A DNA stretch of 64,000 nt, from assembly GCF_014805625.2 (NCBI RefSeq), contig NW_023998414.1:43368525-43432524 (forward strand). Reading direction: 5' to 3'. Source of the DNA: Glossina fuscipes (taxonomy: Eukaryota > Arthropoda > Insecta > Diptera > Glossinidae). Below, piece after piece: positions 1-14,600 of this stretch. The notes under the pieces are model-generated. The model saw only the letters and a program-made list of their open reading frames with translations, had not been told where the DNA came from and made no database searches. Position 1 is the first letter of the stretch. Each line of letters opens with the position of its first letter. The translations under genes and the position numbers were made by a program.

Positions 1-139
1 ATTTCGTTGGAGAGAATACATCGTAGTCCATTAGCTAATGCCGGAAATTTCATTTTTAATTCGGCCACAGTTTTGCTACCATAAAGTTAATGATTGATAA
101 AAAAATGTAAAATCAAATGAATTTCCGGTTATACCCTAC

Positions 140-605
140 CTAGCTCTGCTTAAAACTAAGGCCATATCTTCGACTGCAGTCATGTTAACTCTTGTTCTAC
201 GATTAATCACTTCACCCCGTAAACTTTCTACTGACGCTTCCAGATCACTTAAATCCTTTTCCAGACGTATTACTTCCTGTTTATAGAGTTCTTCTTCGCG
301 TGATATGCGGGTAGCATCTTGATCGCCCTGATGTCCGCCCCATACGCTTCCACTGCTGGCCAATAGTGTAGCACGTATACGCATAAATGTACCCTTTATA
401 TCCTCGCGAACCGCTACGGCTTGAGCTTGTGACAATCTTCGCAACGTGCGCACTTCCATACGCAGATCTTTAGCTTTTTTTTGCAGACCACGTAAATGAT
501 TATAGACTTCCGGAGCTAAAGCAATATCAGCCCGATAATTCGAGTGAGCTGTTTGAGTCAAAACTATAGGTTTAGGAGGTGGTGGTGGTTTTAAACGATC
601 GCGTT
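140..605 (-). CDS. CG32809: Coding exon 14 (last in window) of the SRCIN1-like gene
   Basis: The acceptor is TTTTTATAG just right of 605 and the donor GTAGGG lies left of 140. The exon enters in phase 1 and leaves in phase 2. It encodes a proline run (PPPPPPKP), then a heptad-rich coiled coil beginning LRGLQKKAKDLR and ending VEDMALVLSRA. This is the best match to the AIP3-like coiled coil of SRCIN1. The next exon lies outside the window; bases 1-139 are intron. Confidence 0.92.
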
Positions 606-1199
606 CTATAAAAATGTGATAAAAAAACTCTATACAAAAATCTTTTTTAATTAGAAAAGTATGGAGGAGGTTGGGGAAAACTTTAGTAAGTAATTTAAAA
701 AAAAACTCTTTTTCACAACATTTAGAATAGAATTTTAATGAAATAAAATCGTGTATTATACAGTGAAGAGATTGTAACTAATTGTAATTAAAGAATATCG
801 GATTTCGAATTGACCAATTTGAAATTTTCAAAAAATTTATTTATTTATTAATTGTTTGGTGTAATTATTTAAAAGGAAAAGAATAAGATAAAAGAAAAAA
901 CTTACCCTGCGATGAGGTTCTTGGCAATGTGGAGGATTTAATGGCTGGTTTTGTGGGTTTTGTATCAGCTTAAAACGCGTTAATATGGCACAAAACAAAA
1001 AACATAAATGAGTTTTTAATGACATGGTTACAGAAATGCTTAAATACACAACATTTTTCTACAAATTATTGTAATATCGGCATGCACTGAGAGAAATCGA
1101 AATCGAAACAGATACGGAGAGAGAGAAAGAGAGAGAAAGAGAGAGAAAGAGAAAGAGAGAGAAAGAGAGAGAAAGATAGATAGATAGATAGATAGAGAG

Positions 1200-1254
<55 letters not shown>

Positions 1255-2807
1255 GAGATTTATATAAATGTCGAGAGCGGAAGTGAAATTGCTTAGTATC
1301 GCGCTAAGCGCCTGGGCCAGAATCAGTCTTGCCTTCTTGTTTAGAAAGAAAATAAGGCTCTTCCCGCATGTCACACGCAGAAAGAAATCCTAGTGGAAAT
1401 TTGATGTTAAAAGAACAAAAAAAGGTTAAGTAGCGGCTTGATAAGCCCATTAGTTGGGACAAACTCCAAGGCGATGAAAGAGTAAATGCGATGAGTAAAA
1501 TGTTGTGATTTTCTTTTCTTTTCTTCGTGTGCTTTTTTCCCCGAAATGTGATGAAATGCTTTCATTCCAAAAAATATATTTTGTATAGATAAGTTAAGGT
1601 AATATCAAAAAAAAAAAAGCTTTACTGCATTCAGATAAATTAGTTTTAATTAAATTAACCGAACATGCGTTTAAATTACATATATGTGTAAAACAGGCAA
1701 AGTAATTACCGGCATGTTGTGGACTATGGGCTTTCGGTATACCCTGTATATCATCACTAAACGAAACGCTTTTCTCGAATGACACCGATTTCTCTGCAAT
1801 GATAGTACAAATCCCATCACCATAGAATTTTTTTTTCAAATTAATTTATTTATTTAATTTTTTTTTTTTGCACGGTTTTCAGTTCGTTATACTTACGGCA
1901 TGCATTTTTGCCTAATTTTGGTGCCTTTTCCCTAACATAAAGATCCTCTCCAGCACCGTTAACTATATCAAGTGTTCCAAATTTATGATGTAGACAACAA
2001 CAACAACAACAACAACAACAAAATGATGATTTGTTTTTTGCATATTTAAAAAAAAAAATTTTTTACAGTGTAGCAGGAAAAATGTGATAACAAAGGTGAA
2101 ATTTGTTTGTTTATTTATCGAAGCGATTCAAAAAGCAACAATATTACTAATGATAGACAGACAGACAGTTAATTGGCTGGTGGAAATGAATTTTATTTAA
2201 TTTTTTTTATATGTTTTTTTTTTGTTTTTTCTGGCACTAGTGTTTGAAGAAAAAGCTGCTATGTGGTGTGAGCAAGTGTGCCTGTTCAAAGTGAGGCAGT
2301 AAACATACCGTGACATTGTGTGGGTACAACCAAATAATTGGCATCCAAAGTTGGCACTGCCATGGGAGCTATTTGCGGATTTTGATTAACGAGAGCCTTC
2401 TGCACCAGGCCCGTTAAATTGGCCAATTGGCGTTCCATGTGTTCAACCCGTATTCGATGTAAATCTTCTGGTCTGTAATTTGATTGAAAAATAAAATAAA
2501 ATGAAATGCGATGAGAAGACGGCAGACACTAAATAAATTAAAAACAATTTTAATTACTATGATATTAAATTATTAAATTATTTAGACCGCGATAATTGCA
2601 AACGATAACGATTCTTGCGCAAAAATGTTTTTTGCGCATTGTGTTCGTTTAATTAAGTTATTGAAGGTGAAGTAAAAACACTTGAAAATGGATTATTGCA
2701 GCAGTAAGTCATTCGTCGAGGCTTCGGATTGCTCAAGTTTATGTTCATTTATTATCTTCTTTTTCGAATTCTTCTTCTTATACTTCGTCTTCCTCTTCTT
2801 CTCCTCC

Positions 2808-2838
<31 letters not shown>

Positions 2839-5800
2839 GATTATTTTTATTATTTTGTCTCGTTATAGTTACCGATCCTCTGTTATTTAGGAACTGTTTA
2901 GACAGTTTAAGCATAACAGAGCTATTAAGCTTAAAGCACTCCTTAAATAATTTGGAAAAAAAGAAGGAGAACATGGCTAGCATTTCCACAAAGCTTGCAA
3001 AACATGACATTTCAAATGTATCTTCGGAAGAGGAGAGCAGCGTAGAGCCTATCGCATTGCCTTTGATGGCAGACGTCAGGTAAATGAAATTTTCATTTGA
3101 ACGCAATGGCGAAATCAAAAATGAATAGATTTTTGCAGAGACTATGTACCCGTTATGTACGATTACAAAGACTCGTGGCAGCTGGCCGAAAAACCTTCAA
3201 AATTTCAAACGTTTTTTCAAATAACAGTTACAACTTTAGCTTTTCTATCGTTCGGTGGATATCTTCTTTGTCTTATAGTGCATGCTATTAAAAATAAGGG
3301 TAAGTTATAATTATAGCGATCGATCAAGTAGAAAAATTCAATCACAGCTTGATTTCATTTAGGTCCGATTACATATTTGCACCCAATGGCGCCTACAGCG
3401 GACCCAAATTCAAACCGAATTAAACCTATTAAAATTTATAAACGTAACCGTAGATCTATAATTACCACTAATCCTTATATTTTCTCTAATCAACCTTATC
3501 GACATTACTTTACTTAATAAATTTGCCAAAAAAAAAAATTAAATTTGTTTACCTGGTTGGCTCATATAATTGATTAGGGCGAGCTAAACGGCCAGGCCCT
3601 ATTTTCATGCCATACAAAGCGTACTGATCCTCGTTGAGAGAAACGTCACTAAAGGCAGAAGAAATTTCATTATTATATATATTACTATAATTATTTCTTT
3701 GATTTTTGGAAAAGGATTTAACTTATTGATTGAACAGTGACTTACGCTTGTTCTTCATCGATTATAGGTGCTATTACCGGACCTCTGGTACCATATTGAC
3801 TATAGTAAGGTTCCTCGTAATTGCCGCGTGTCGATCGCTCCGGCGAGCTGGTGTAACCATCTGAAAATTATACCCGTATACCATATAATCACTTAAGTTT
3901 CATTTAAGTCTCCTTTTGTATTTTTAACATAATTTTATATAAATTATAAGAATAAGAAATTTTTTTGATCTACTAAAGAAAGTACAGAAATAAATTTTAC
4001 TATCTAAGAATTAAGCTCATTTGAACTTAATTAACTTAAACTCTCTTTCAATTTAACCAATTTTCATAATCATCAAAATAGAAGGAACGAAAAGAAAAAA
4101 AGCCGTTTTTCGTTTTTTGCTTTCAACAAGTACCTGGTATACTGTATAACTGATCCGGGGGATAAGGAAACAAGGGTTCCATGCTACCCCTGGAGTTGGG
4201 CGTTCTTAAAGGTTTCAATGGCGTTCCTAAGTATGTATTCACATTCGATTTTTTGTTTGTTTGATTTTTAATACAACAATAACAACACAACAGTTACGAT
4301 TACACATATATAACCAAAAGAAGAAAAACAAATTGTCTACTGGTTATGCTCTTTATTTGCCTGTTTTTCATTTTTTTTTCTTATACCCACCATCGCAGAG
4401 ACAAGAAAACATTAAAAATTTTGAATCAATTCAATTCCATTTGTATGTCCGTACGTTCGTCCATTCACTTCGAACGCTTGCCATTCGTCTAGCACGGTGT
4501 TACATTCACATTCTCAGTTAACTGTTTAATTGATGATGAATCTGAGCTTGGGCATGCAGTTTGCTTACATAAAAATCACGAACTTTCAAGTTTGGTGAAA
4601 AGATGCCGCAACCATATTCCTTGCCTCAATATATTGACCTGAAAATTTTATAGGAGTGTTTCGTTAAGGTCGCTCAATAAACTGATGACACGGCCCCGAA
4701 TAAGCGAAAAACATTTTGCAATTATAATGCACCGATTTGCGATGATGGGTATCAACGATTCGTTCCAAAGCGAATATAACTTTCTTTGTTGTTCTGATTT
4801 AATTCAAATTCTCAATTAAATCAAAATCCATTCGTCCAACATGCATTGGAATGTCATTAATAAACTTGTTTATGTGAATGTATACATATATACATATATT
4901 GCATATATATTTGTATTGCATGTTTAAGTATATATAGGTATATATAAGTATAATTAATGTATGCATGTGGAATATACTGTAGAATTATTGTTCAATTGTT
5001 TTTATAGTTCGTTTGCTTTTAACTTACCCATGGGTACCTTTTGGCGCTCAGTGGCATACATCCCACGTGGTAAAGTTTGCGAGGCTCCCACATAATACGG
5101 TGCTTGCTGTTGTTGTTTACCAATCTGCAATGAATGATTTCAGAATGTTAAGCAAGAAAATAAAATAAACAAAAACAAACGAATTGCAATTCACTTAAAT
5201 TTAGTTTACAGAAAATTATCATAATTTATAGTTCCGTTATGCGGCTGTTCGCCTATATTCGTCTATGTTTACCTTTATATATATATATATATATTGATAA
5301 AATTTTATATATATATATATATAAGTATATGCGAACGTGGAAAGCATTAAATGCTTCTTGGCTGCTTTTCAATTCTCCGTATGGCAGATTACTCATCAAC
5401 GCGTGCATTTCACTTTCGATAATAGCTTTTTCTTTTTTTTCACTTCGTGCTATGCTTTCGCTAGTCAGCCTAACATAAATAAATGACACACGACGTTATG
5501 GAATGCAATAAATGCTAATGAATTGGGGAACAGTTTTGATGGGAAGAATTATAATCAAACAGGCCAAACATTGTATTATCTATTATTGTTTTATGTTACG
5601 TTCACGGATATATATCTATATATTTAAAGTAGAAAATTTGTTAATTTTCTTGCATTGAGCTTCATACGCCTGATAGTATAATGCATTCCTTTGCTATTAA
5701 TTAACATAAATAATCAATTGATTCCATTGATACTTATGGCAATATGGGGAAATGCTCACCTATACGACTATAAGTTATTATTAAAAATTGAGATAGGTAT

Positions 5801-8800
5801 TACGACTGCTGTGAATGGATTGTCTGGCCATTTTTGAAAGTTAAGTGAACGTCGGCAATACGTTGTTACATGCCTGCTATCGACAAATATTCATTTAGTT
5901 TCTTTAATTAGGCCACTCAGTAAATGGCTTATATATATTTGTCTCTCAAGTGTTAAGCAATTTTAAAAGTTTTATTAAATCATGTTGCATACCATACACA
6001 CCGCATAGACACTTAGTGTATAAATTTAAAAAATATTGTTTTTTTTTAACAGAAAAAAAAAAAAATTGTACGAGAATTAAACAAAAATTAATAAATAAAT
6101 TAAAATTTTTCACGTTCTGTAATAAAGTGAAAAACAAAAATTTATTTTCTCCCAGTGTTATACTATCATGTACGTTCAGAGATGCGAGAAATATGGCCCC
6201 ATAAAGGAATTTTTACCGAAAGTGAAAGGCCAATATGCCTAACTAGCTGTTAATATATTACTTTTTATAATTTTTCTACATTTAAAATGAAAATCCGCAT
6301 TCATCATACTCGTATACCTATCTATTCTGTAAAATAGGTGCTTGCATGTATTTCGACCAATGGCATCTATTGACGAGAATGTTACACTAATGCAAACTAT
6401 TCCATAAAACACCAGTTTTCCATTTAATTTTATTGAGCTATTTAAATATATACAGACGCTAATCATGGAACGGTCAAAATTGCATTTTCTTTGTTGTGTG
6501 ATTTGAGGAAATCTGCTGCCAACCACCACATTCCACCACCAAACGCGTTCAGAAGCTTATGGTCAAAAAAGTTCAGTGACCATGAATTGCAAAACTTATT
6601 GACCGAAATCCAGCTCAAGCTTTCAAAAATTCTTCAAACGCCTTAGCAGTTGACGAATCGACTGTATCTAGACGTTTACATGCGATCGGAGAGATTCCAA
6701 AGAAATTGACTGAAATTGTCATTTCGAACCGTTTGAATATCAAACACTTTTAAAAGCTGCGGCCATTCTATCTCACATATCGGGTTTGGCTTCAGCGGCA
6801 ATCGCAATGACAAAGAACGGCCTAATGGATTAAAAACAAGGCCGCACTCAACGTACCCACCAGACATAATGCCTTCTGATTACCACTTACTCGGATCGAT
6901 GCAGTATGCCATTGGCTGGCACGCGAAAATGCGTCGGCGTGACACCAAAATATTTTTCTTCCGACATCGTATCGGCATGTTGCCCATAAGATGGCAAATA
7001 AGAAAATGTAGAGCTTACACCAGTTGATGGTAAATATTTCATCTTAGTTCGTTTTAATGCATTAGCACGTTTCTTAACTGAAACACATAGTAATTGAGAT
7101 TATTTACAATCTCAAGTCAATAGCGTAGAGTTCCACATTTCTTTAGCATCAGAATAGGAATATTTTTTATAAAGTTAAGGTTCTAAGCAAATTGTAGTCT
7201 AATAATAATTTTCATTGCACTAAAAGAAGGTTAAGTTGCAACGACTCCTTTTGTGAAAGACTTTAGCGTGGAGATCAATTTTGTGCATACATATATATAG
7301 ATATATATGTGTGTGTGGATGAAAATTATATACGTACCATAATGAAGTTTTTTAATACCAAATAACTTCTTCACCAAACTGAATAGACAACGTAATAACG
7401 ATTCAAGCAATTCATGTTCGTTTTGGGCTAATTTCCTAACAATTTCTCTTAAGTTTGAGCAGACGTACATATATACAATATATAAAGAAGTTAAAACTTT
7501 ATAATCAGGCAAAAAGAACTGTCAAATATAGAATGCTTTCAAATACACAATTTTGCTTAACGCAATTGAGAAAATGTCCGCGCTGTGGAATCCTAATACT
7601 AGAAGACGTCCAAAACGTGAACTTACTTCCTTCAAACATAGCAACGATAATTTTCTTCTCAAAGAACTAATTTTTGTGTATCTAATTTCTTTATAAAATA
7701 TCAAAAATCATGCCTGGTTTCCATACCTGTTTTTCTCTGTGCAATAAAAGTCTGCAGGAACCAAGCTTAGTTTAGTAAATTTATATGTCGGATCGTTATT
7801 CTGGCTACATACAGTTTTATCATTTGTGTGGTGACTGGGTGAAGGGGGGAGGGGGCGGGCGAGTTTGTTTTAAAAATGCTTCCCTCGCATTTAGACTTTC
7901 CATATATTCCGCATTTACTTTGCCAAAGTGCTATATGTTATCTTTCCTTTTGTCGGGAAGTATTGAAGATTGCCAATTTATTTCCTTTTGGGTGCATGTG
8001 AAAGTCAATTAACTTTCAATAGTGTTTATTATTGGGCGTAATATTTTGAAACTTGCAATCGATAGATTGGATAAGAGAAAGAATGGAAAGACGTCGCCTG
8101 GACAGATGGACTGGATCTTATTTACCAACAATGAACAAAAGGTGTTTTCACCATCCGTGAAAATGCAATACTATGTAAAAAAGGTCCGTTTCTTTAATGT
8201 GCGGATACTCAGATTTTTGGCAGCTGAAATCAGGACAAAAGTCCTGAATAGCTGAAGCTACTGCAGTTCATCAAATATACATAGACATTAGCTAGAGAAG
8301 TATATGCTATGATAAGTTAGAATATGTTATAACTTAAAGAAAAAGTATTGAAAATTTTTTTTCGCTCAATTTTTTCTATTAAGGTTTTGCTTTCATTGAA
8401 AATGAGTTTTATTTAACTAAATAAAGGCCATTGATCTCTCTATGACTTTTTACCATCTTACGGGAAGTTGCACAATCCCATCGATTGTTTAAGCGATCAC
8501 TTCGGTACAACGAGGTGAATTTTTCCGTTCCAAATTTTTGAAGCCCAAGTGAGCAAAGCATCTACGTAGTATTGCATTAAACAATGCATCTTGATCATAA
8601 ACATTACAAACTTTTCCCGCGGTTTTGACTTAAAAATTTTGAGTTTTGCCTAAAAAAAAAAAAAATTTCACTCATTTTCCCACTAACATAACTTTGAACA
8701 CGATTAGCGAACTGCACAATTGTCTACTCGAAAATCGAGAACCGAAATATCATCATTCAAAAACGCGTCAGTCATTGTAACACAGCCCGAAACACCATTC

Positions 8801-11591
8801 AGCGATAAAAAAATCTCTCAATAACTCTTTATTCTAAGGTAATGCATTATTTGTTTGGCAACATTTTATGCCGACTAACTTGGAGCTTTTTTTCCATGCG
8901 CATGTGCTTCATACAAAGCATGTACAAATGCAGAGAAATCTCATAATATTCGACTTTTCAAGCCAAATTAATACTCGCTACACTACACGAGACACAGATC
9001 CTTCTCTGAAACATCTCGTCTTCTTTCGTGATTACATTGTTCGAGTTTGCTGTCAAATTAATAAGAATTCTCCATTCACTTAAACTTAATAAAGCATTTT
9101 ATAGATTAGTGATAATGTATTTAATAAGTGACTGGAAAAATATAGACCATGAGCAATGATGTTGATGATAGTCTAAACCTTGGGAGATAGAAAATGACTC
9201 TGAATCGCTTGTTACAATGAAACATGAGTTGTCGAAACTCCTACACATATTCTGCTCGCAAACGATGTCCGGTTTAAAGGCATGTAAAGCATAAAAGCAT
9301 TGTAAAGACACTTAATGAGATTGAAAGGTAAATAAACGCGCAAGTGCCATGAGTTTGCATTCGTAATTATCCCTAGAACCAGTAATTGTGAATTAATTAT
9401 TATCTCTAAGCCTCTTTTCTTTTTAACTTAGCATTCCACATATGCGGTACTTGAATAGTAAAAAAAAAAAGCAAAAAAAAAAAATAAAAAACAGAATATT
9501 TAGTTTGCACCGCATTTTCAATAACCGCCTCTGTCTCTCTTAAAATAAACTGCGAAAGAAAGCCGCCATGAATTACTTATCGTACATTTTACTGTCTTCA
9601 CATAGAGAATACATTGTTTATATTCGGCCTATGCCGAATAGTATGCTCGTTCGATGTAGTTGGTTTTCGAACTTTTCAGGTTATCTGAAATAATCTGAAA
9701 TATCGGTGAGAAAACTTGTTTTTATTTTTCTTTTTTTTTGCTTGAAACGAATACTTTGAACTTCTGGTGACGGAATAATGCGAAATTGAAGATGGACAGA
9801 AGCGAGATACTTCCTCTTATTCCCTGCTATGGCTTAGTAATGTAAATCGTGAAAATCTTTAGTTTCTAATTGAAGGTAAAGGGGCAATTGGACGCCGGAC
9901 ACTAATCATTCTCACTAATCAAGTTGAATTTGAGAGAAGGTCATGACGTCAATGGGCACATAGGAGTATAGAGAGAGTTCGATGCTATAATAATTACGTT
10001 CACTTTGCTAACGCTAACGTTTATAGAGAATATATATGCGTTACAAGCACTTAAACGATTTAATACATCCTCTGCGGCGGACGTAAAAGCAAAGGAATTT
10101 AAGCATAAATCCGTTTGCAAAAGAAATACAAAAAAAAGCTCTTTGAAAGTGACAACTTAACTTAAAAAGAGTGAACGAATAATTGAGTTTTTTTGTGTGT
10201 ATCTTTTTCTTCTTATATCTTATAGTCAGTCAGTCCATGTCTAATGTAGATATAAAATACAAGAAAAAGCTCGGATAGGAAGCTTACAAAGATTTGCGAT
10301 CATATAAAGTTGTTGTTTGGGCGATCGGTACGTCGTTGTAACGTAGTTGGTATCCGCATTTGCTTACTTTTCTATTGATGTATGTTTTATTTCTATTTTT
10401 ATTATTACTATTATTTTTCGTTGATTTTTTGTGCTTAACTTTTTTTTGTCTTTTCATTATTGTTTTCTTGCAGTAATGCGTTAAGCGTGCAGAGCAGAGT
10501 ATCACCGCAAGCCGAAAAGTGCAAACCCAACGCCGGAAAAAATAAAAATCTTTTTACAATAGTTGAGTGCGAACCATCGCGTTAAAAAGACGCGTTTTTT
10601 TTTTTTTTTTTTTTTTTTTTGTAAAGAAAACAATTCTTTTTGAATACAAAAAAAAACTGATTTCAATAGTTAGAATAGGAAAAATTGTAGTGAAATTTGT
10701 GTGAAGATTCGGATAAAAAAAAAAAAAAAAAAAAAAACCGTATCAATGAATATCATGAAATTTTTTTGGTTACTCTGCTTAATGCAGAGACAGCTTAGTT
10801 TGGGTTTGGCCTGGAAGCCCATAGTTGGCCAGCCTGTTGCGCCGGTTTTAGCAAATTCTAAGGCGACTTCAGCAACATATACAAGTGCGTTTAGTCTTCA
10901 ACAAACTCATCCCGAGTATGGCAGTGAATCAACCGCTTTCGCGGCTATCGAAAGCAAAGATTTGTCTAATCAGGATTCGCTTGCAGCGCAATTAGCAGTG
11001 CCTGTGCCTTCATCCACTGCCGTATTAGCTGATAAAATATTAACAGTTAAAACGCCTCATCCATCATTAATTATACCCCCCGCTATCAATTTTGAAGATG
11101 CAAAATTTGGCTATCAATCGTTGGCCTTCTCCGGGGTGGGTTACACAAGCCCTATTAGCCTTATTTGCATTAATTTAAATTATAAAATACCTTTCGTTTT
11201 TTGTTTGTTAGGATCAATGCGCTGTTGAAAAATATGCTTTCAATCATGATGGTATCGTTGAATACAATAACAAAATGCCAGAACTGAAGCAATTCACGAT
11301 TTGCTTTTGGATGCGTTTTACAAACCATAGCGGTGATCACGTCGTATTAACATACAGCGGTAAGTCTCGCCTGCCATTATTCTTGCTTACTGTTTGCAAC
11401 ATAGTCATAGTTGATTTATGTGCAAAAAAAAAAACAAAACCATTAATTAAATTAAAACCATTACTCCCGCCAGCTTCTTGCATTAAGCGTCTTTTAATTC
11501 GAATGCCTAGAGCTCTTACGCTGTTTGCCTATTTTTTAAGGCCAAAAAATTGCTATGTATGTATGTATGTCTTCGTATGTTTGTATGTATG

Positions 11592-11624
<33 letters not shown>

Positions 11625-14600
11625 TATTTTGTAATCTGTGTAAGTTATTAATTTTATTACAGCGATTGTTATGCATTTTTAGTACTTCGCTTGAACAATA
11701 ATATCCTCTAGAAATAAGTATCGGGCGAGGGCTTTTTGTTTCAAATCTATTCTTAGAGTTGTGGAAAAGCACTCAATTCGGCAATTGAAAATTTAGTAAA
11801 TACACTATCCGATAACTGTCATGAATCGAGAAACCGAAAGACAATCGCTGATAATCTCTTTGAAAGCATTAATGACTGATGACTGATGTTTACAAACATT
11901 GATCTAAGGTTCTAGTCCAATATTTCCAAGATTCATAAAAAACAAATGAAAATCTTTACCATTTGCTTATAATTACTTCGATGATTGTAGGTCGTATAAT
12001 TAAATTTAATTTCAAATTTATTTTTTGTTGTTCTTTCCCAACAACATAGTGATTGTATGGCATAGTATATATAAGGTAAACAACAATTAAATACACAAAC
12101 TTCTTGAGCATATTTATAAATGTTGAATATTTTAATTTCATTGTTATTGTTTGGTAATAAAAGACACACACACACTCACACATATATACATACATACATA
12201 CATGCACAGAATTCTGTGCGATGTCCGTAACGACGGACATATGAAGATGTACGATCGATGGTTGTGTGCACTTTCTATAAATCTACGGAGTTGGCTTAAA
12301 GAAAAATAAATAACAAAATAATAATATTGCGCAACATGATGATGATCTCAAATGATTTTACATGTTTGGTGCAAAACCGATCCAACTTCCAAAAAAAAAA
12401 GTGAAAGGAAGTTGACTTCCTGTTGTTGCTAAGGTCTAAACATCGCATACATTGATTTATATATTTGTATGGTATTTGAAGAAAAGTTGCAATAAAAATA
12501 TTTGTACAGGATGTACATGTGGATGTATGTGCGTGTATGTACATAAATATATGTGGTACTATTGATATAGCACTGATATGAAAAACATATCGTACGACCT
12601 ACAGAAAGTCATAGCAAAACAAAAAGATTATGAAAATTGTTAATTTTCCCTGCACACGTACACTTTCCTATCATACGTTGTCTTGTTATTTTGCGTACAT
12701 TATTATTAATGTATTTTAATTCAGGGAAAGATAACTGCCAGCAACAACAAGGCGCGCAAAACTAGTTAATATCTTTTCTTTGCTTTCTTGTTTTCATTAC
12801 ATAAGTTGTAGCCAGTAAAAATAATAAAAAAAAAAAAACAAGCAAGAAAATTATATTCGATTGTGACCGAATCTTTTATACCCATCACCGTTGTTCTAAA
12901 AAAGACAAAAGAACTACAATTTCATTCATTATTCTAACATATTGGGTAGGCCAGGCTGGTTTTTTCTATTTTCTGCATAAAAGAGGCATAGTTTATATGG
13001 CGTAGCATTATGAAGGTATTGGTAAAAAAAAAAAAGTTTTGATTCATATTAATATTGGGTGGGCGCGGTCAATTTTTTCGATTTTTATACAGATACTACC
13101 GCATCGTTCATACAATATACGTAGTTTATGAATAATAAACATAAAACAAATCTTGTCTTCCTTTTGAAAAACACAAGTGTCCTAAGTTTACCTGATGTGA
13201 TAATGCAGGCATTATCTTCGGCCGATTTAGCACAGCTTTAATGCTATCCTGCATGCAAGAATTTTATTCATTTCTTCATTTTTGCGACGAGGATTATGTT
13301 TACAGCAGACTTTACACAGACGGACAGATGGACATAAATCGATTCAGCATTTGATGTTGTTCAACAATATATATATATATATATAAGTTTCGTTCTGTGC
13401 GTTGCAAACGCTTTGAAAAGTGAATATAGTCACTCATCCTTCGCTGGTGGGTATAAATAGAGAGAAATAAAAAAACGACAGAAACAACATATAGAGAGAG
13501 ATTTGTAGACAAAATCTGTGGATTTATTTAGTTCGAACGTTTGATTGCCTGTGTACGGAGACGCCTGGTTAACTGGCTGCATAGCTAATGCTGATAGGTC
13601 GTTTGCCAGTTTTTTTTCGTTTTTTTTTGTTTTTTTCTTAAATAATAAGTAAACATAAAAAAAAAAGACAACGACGAAGTAACCAAAACGAATTGACATA
13701 ATTTCCGAACTATTTTCATTTATACGCATACCATGTCCACGCAGTCGGACATGATATGAAAATGTGTTTCAAAATTAACCTAATTGGGTAGACAGGGGAT
13801 TTGGCTGGATGCGGTTTTAATTTCAATTACAGTTTCAGTTTTTTACGCCATTATTTATTTGCTTAGTTTTGTATATGTTTTTTTTTTTTATTTTTTTTGG
13901 TTAACCCACTCTCTCGTTAAGTAATCGGTGCCTGATAAACAACATACGAGTACTTAAGAAACTGGGTTAAATCTTGTCTCAATAATTAACTATAGTAATT
14001 TTCAAGTAAGATTGCAACAATAACAACAAACAACATCATAATAATAGGTTATGCACGTTAACAATGTGAACGAGCTCTTTTTATATATATGTACATGTTT
14101 ATGCTTACACATATAGGCAGTTAAATAGTTTAAAATTAATTTATCAGCTGTCAATCAATCGAAGAAATCGCTGTCGTATGCAGTGGCAGCCCACGCTTTT
14201 ACAGTGCAACTTAGGTAAAAATCAAGAGTTTCGTACATAGGAGAGGGGGCTTCAGGTGCATATAAGATGTTGGTTAACATTATGATTTATTCTTCGACTT
14301 TTCGCTATTACGATCATGGACGGACAATTTATGGATTGGTAAGCTTTCAGATTTATCCGAACACATTAGGGTTTATAAAATGAATTAAATTCTGCTTGAA
14401 TCGGAGGGTATTGGCTCTTACCCTTCAGCATTACCTTTCGGTCTTCAATTCCATTAGATATGAAAAGAAATAACGTATGCATATGCACAGGTATGGATTC
14501 GTAATCATATATGCATGTTGGTGATGCAGTATTAAGGAGAAATTGCGTGGCTTTCACCACGTTCATGAGGAAGGGGACTTAAAAAATACGAACTTTTTTT

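Larger units (their letters stand above)
5125..10473. other. Left part of host intron 6 (5125-18775), upstream of the pentraxin-like gene
   Basis: Holds a (TA)n run at 5275-5323, a decayed mariner element at about 6440-6960, and otherwise unstructured AT-rich sequence. Short open frames around 7.5 kb and 8.0-8.25 kb show no family signature. Confidence 0.7.

Noticed and set aside
1066..1374. Leu/Ser-repeat open frames in the GA microsatellite (also at 20937-21304, 31385-31627 and 56414-56632)
   Set aside because: They are direct translations of simple repeats and have no splice or start support.
2693..3118. 141-codon minus-strand open frame
   Set aside because: It contains a long Asn/Lys low-complexity run from the TTA repeat and lies opposite the exons of the nested plus-strand gene. 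The plus-strand reading has splice sites, a membrane span and a poly(A) signal.
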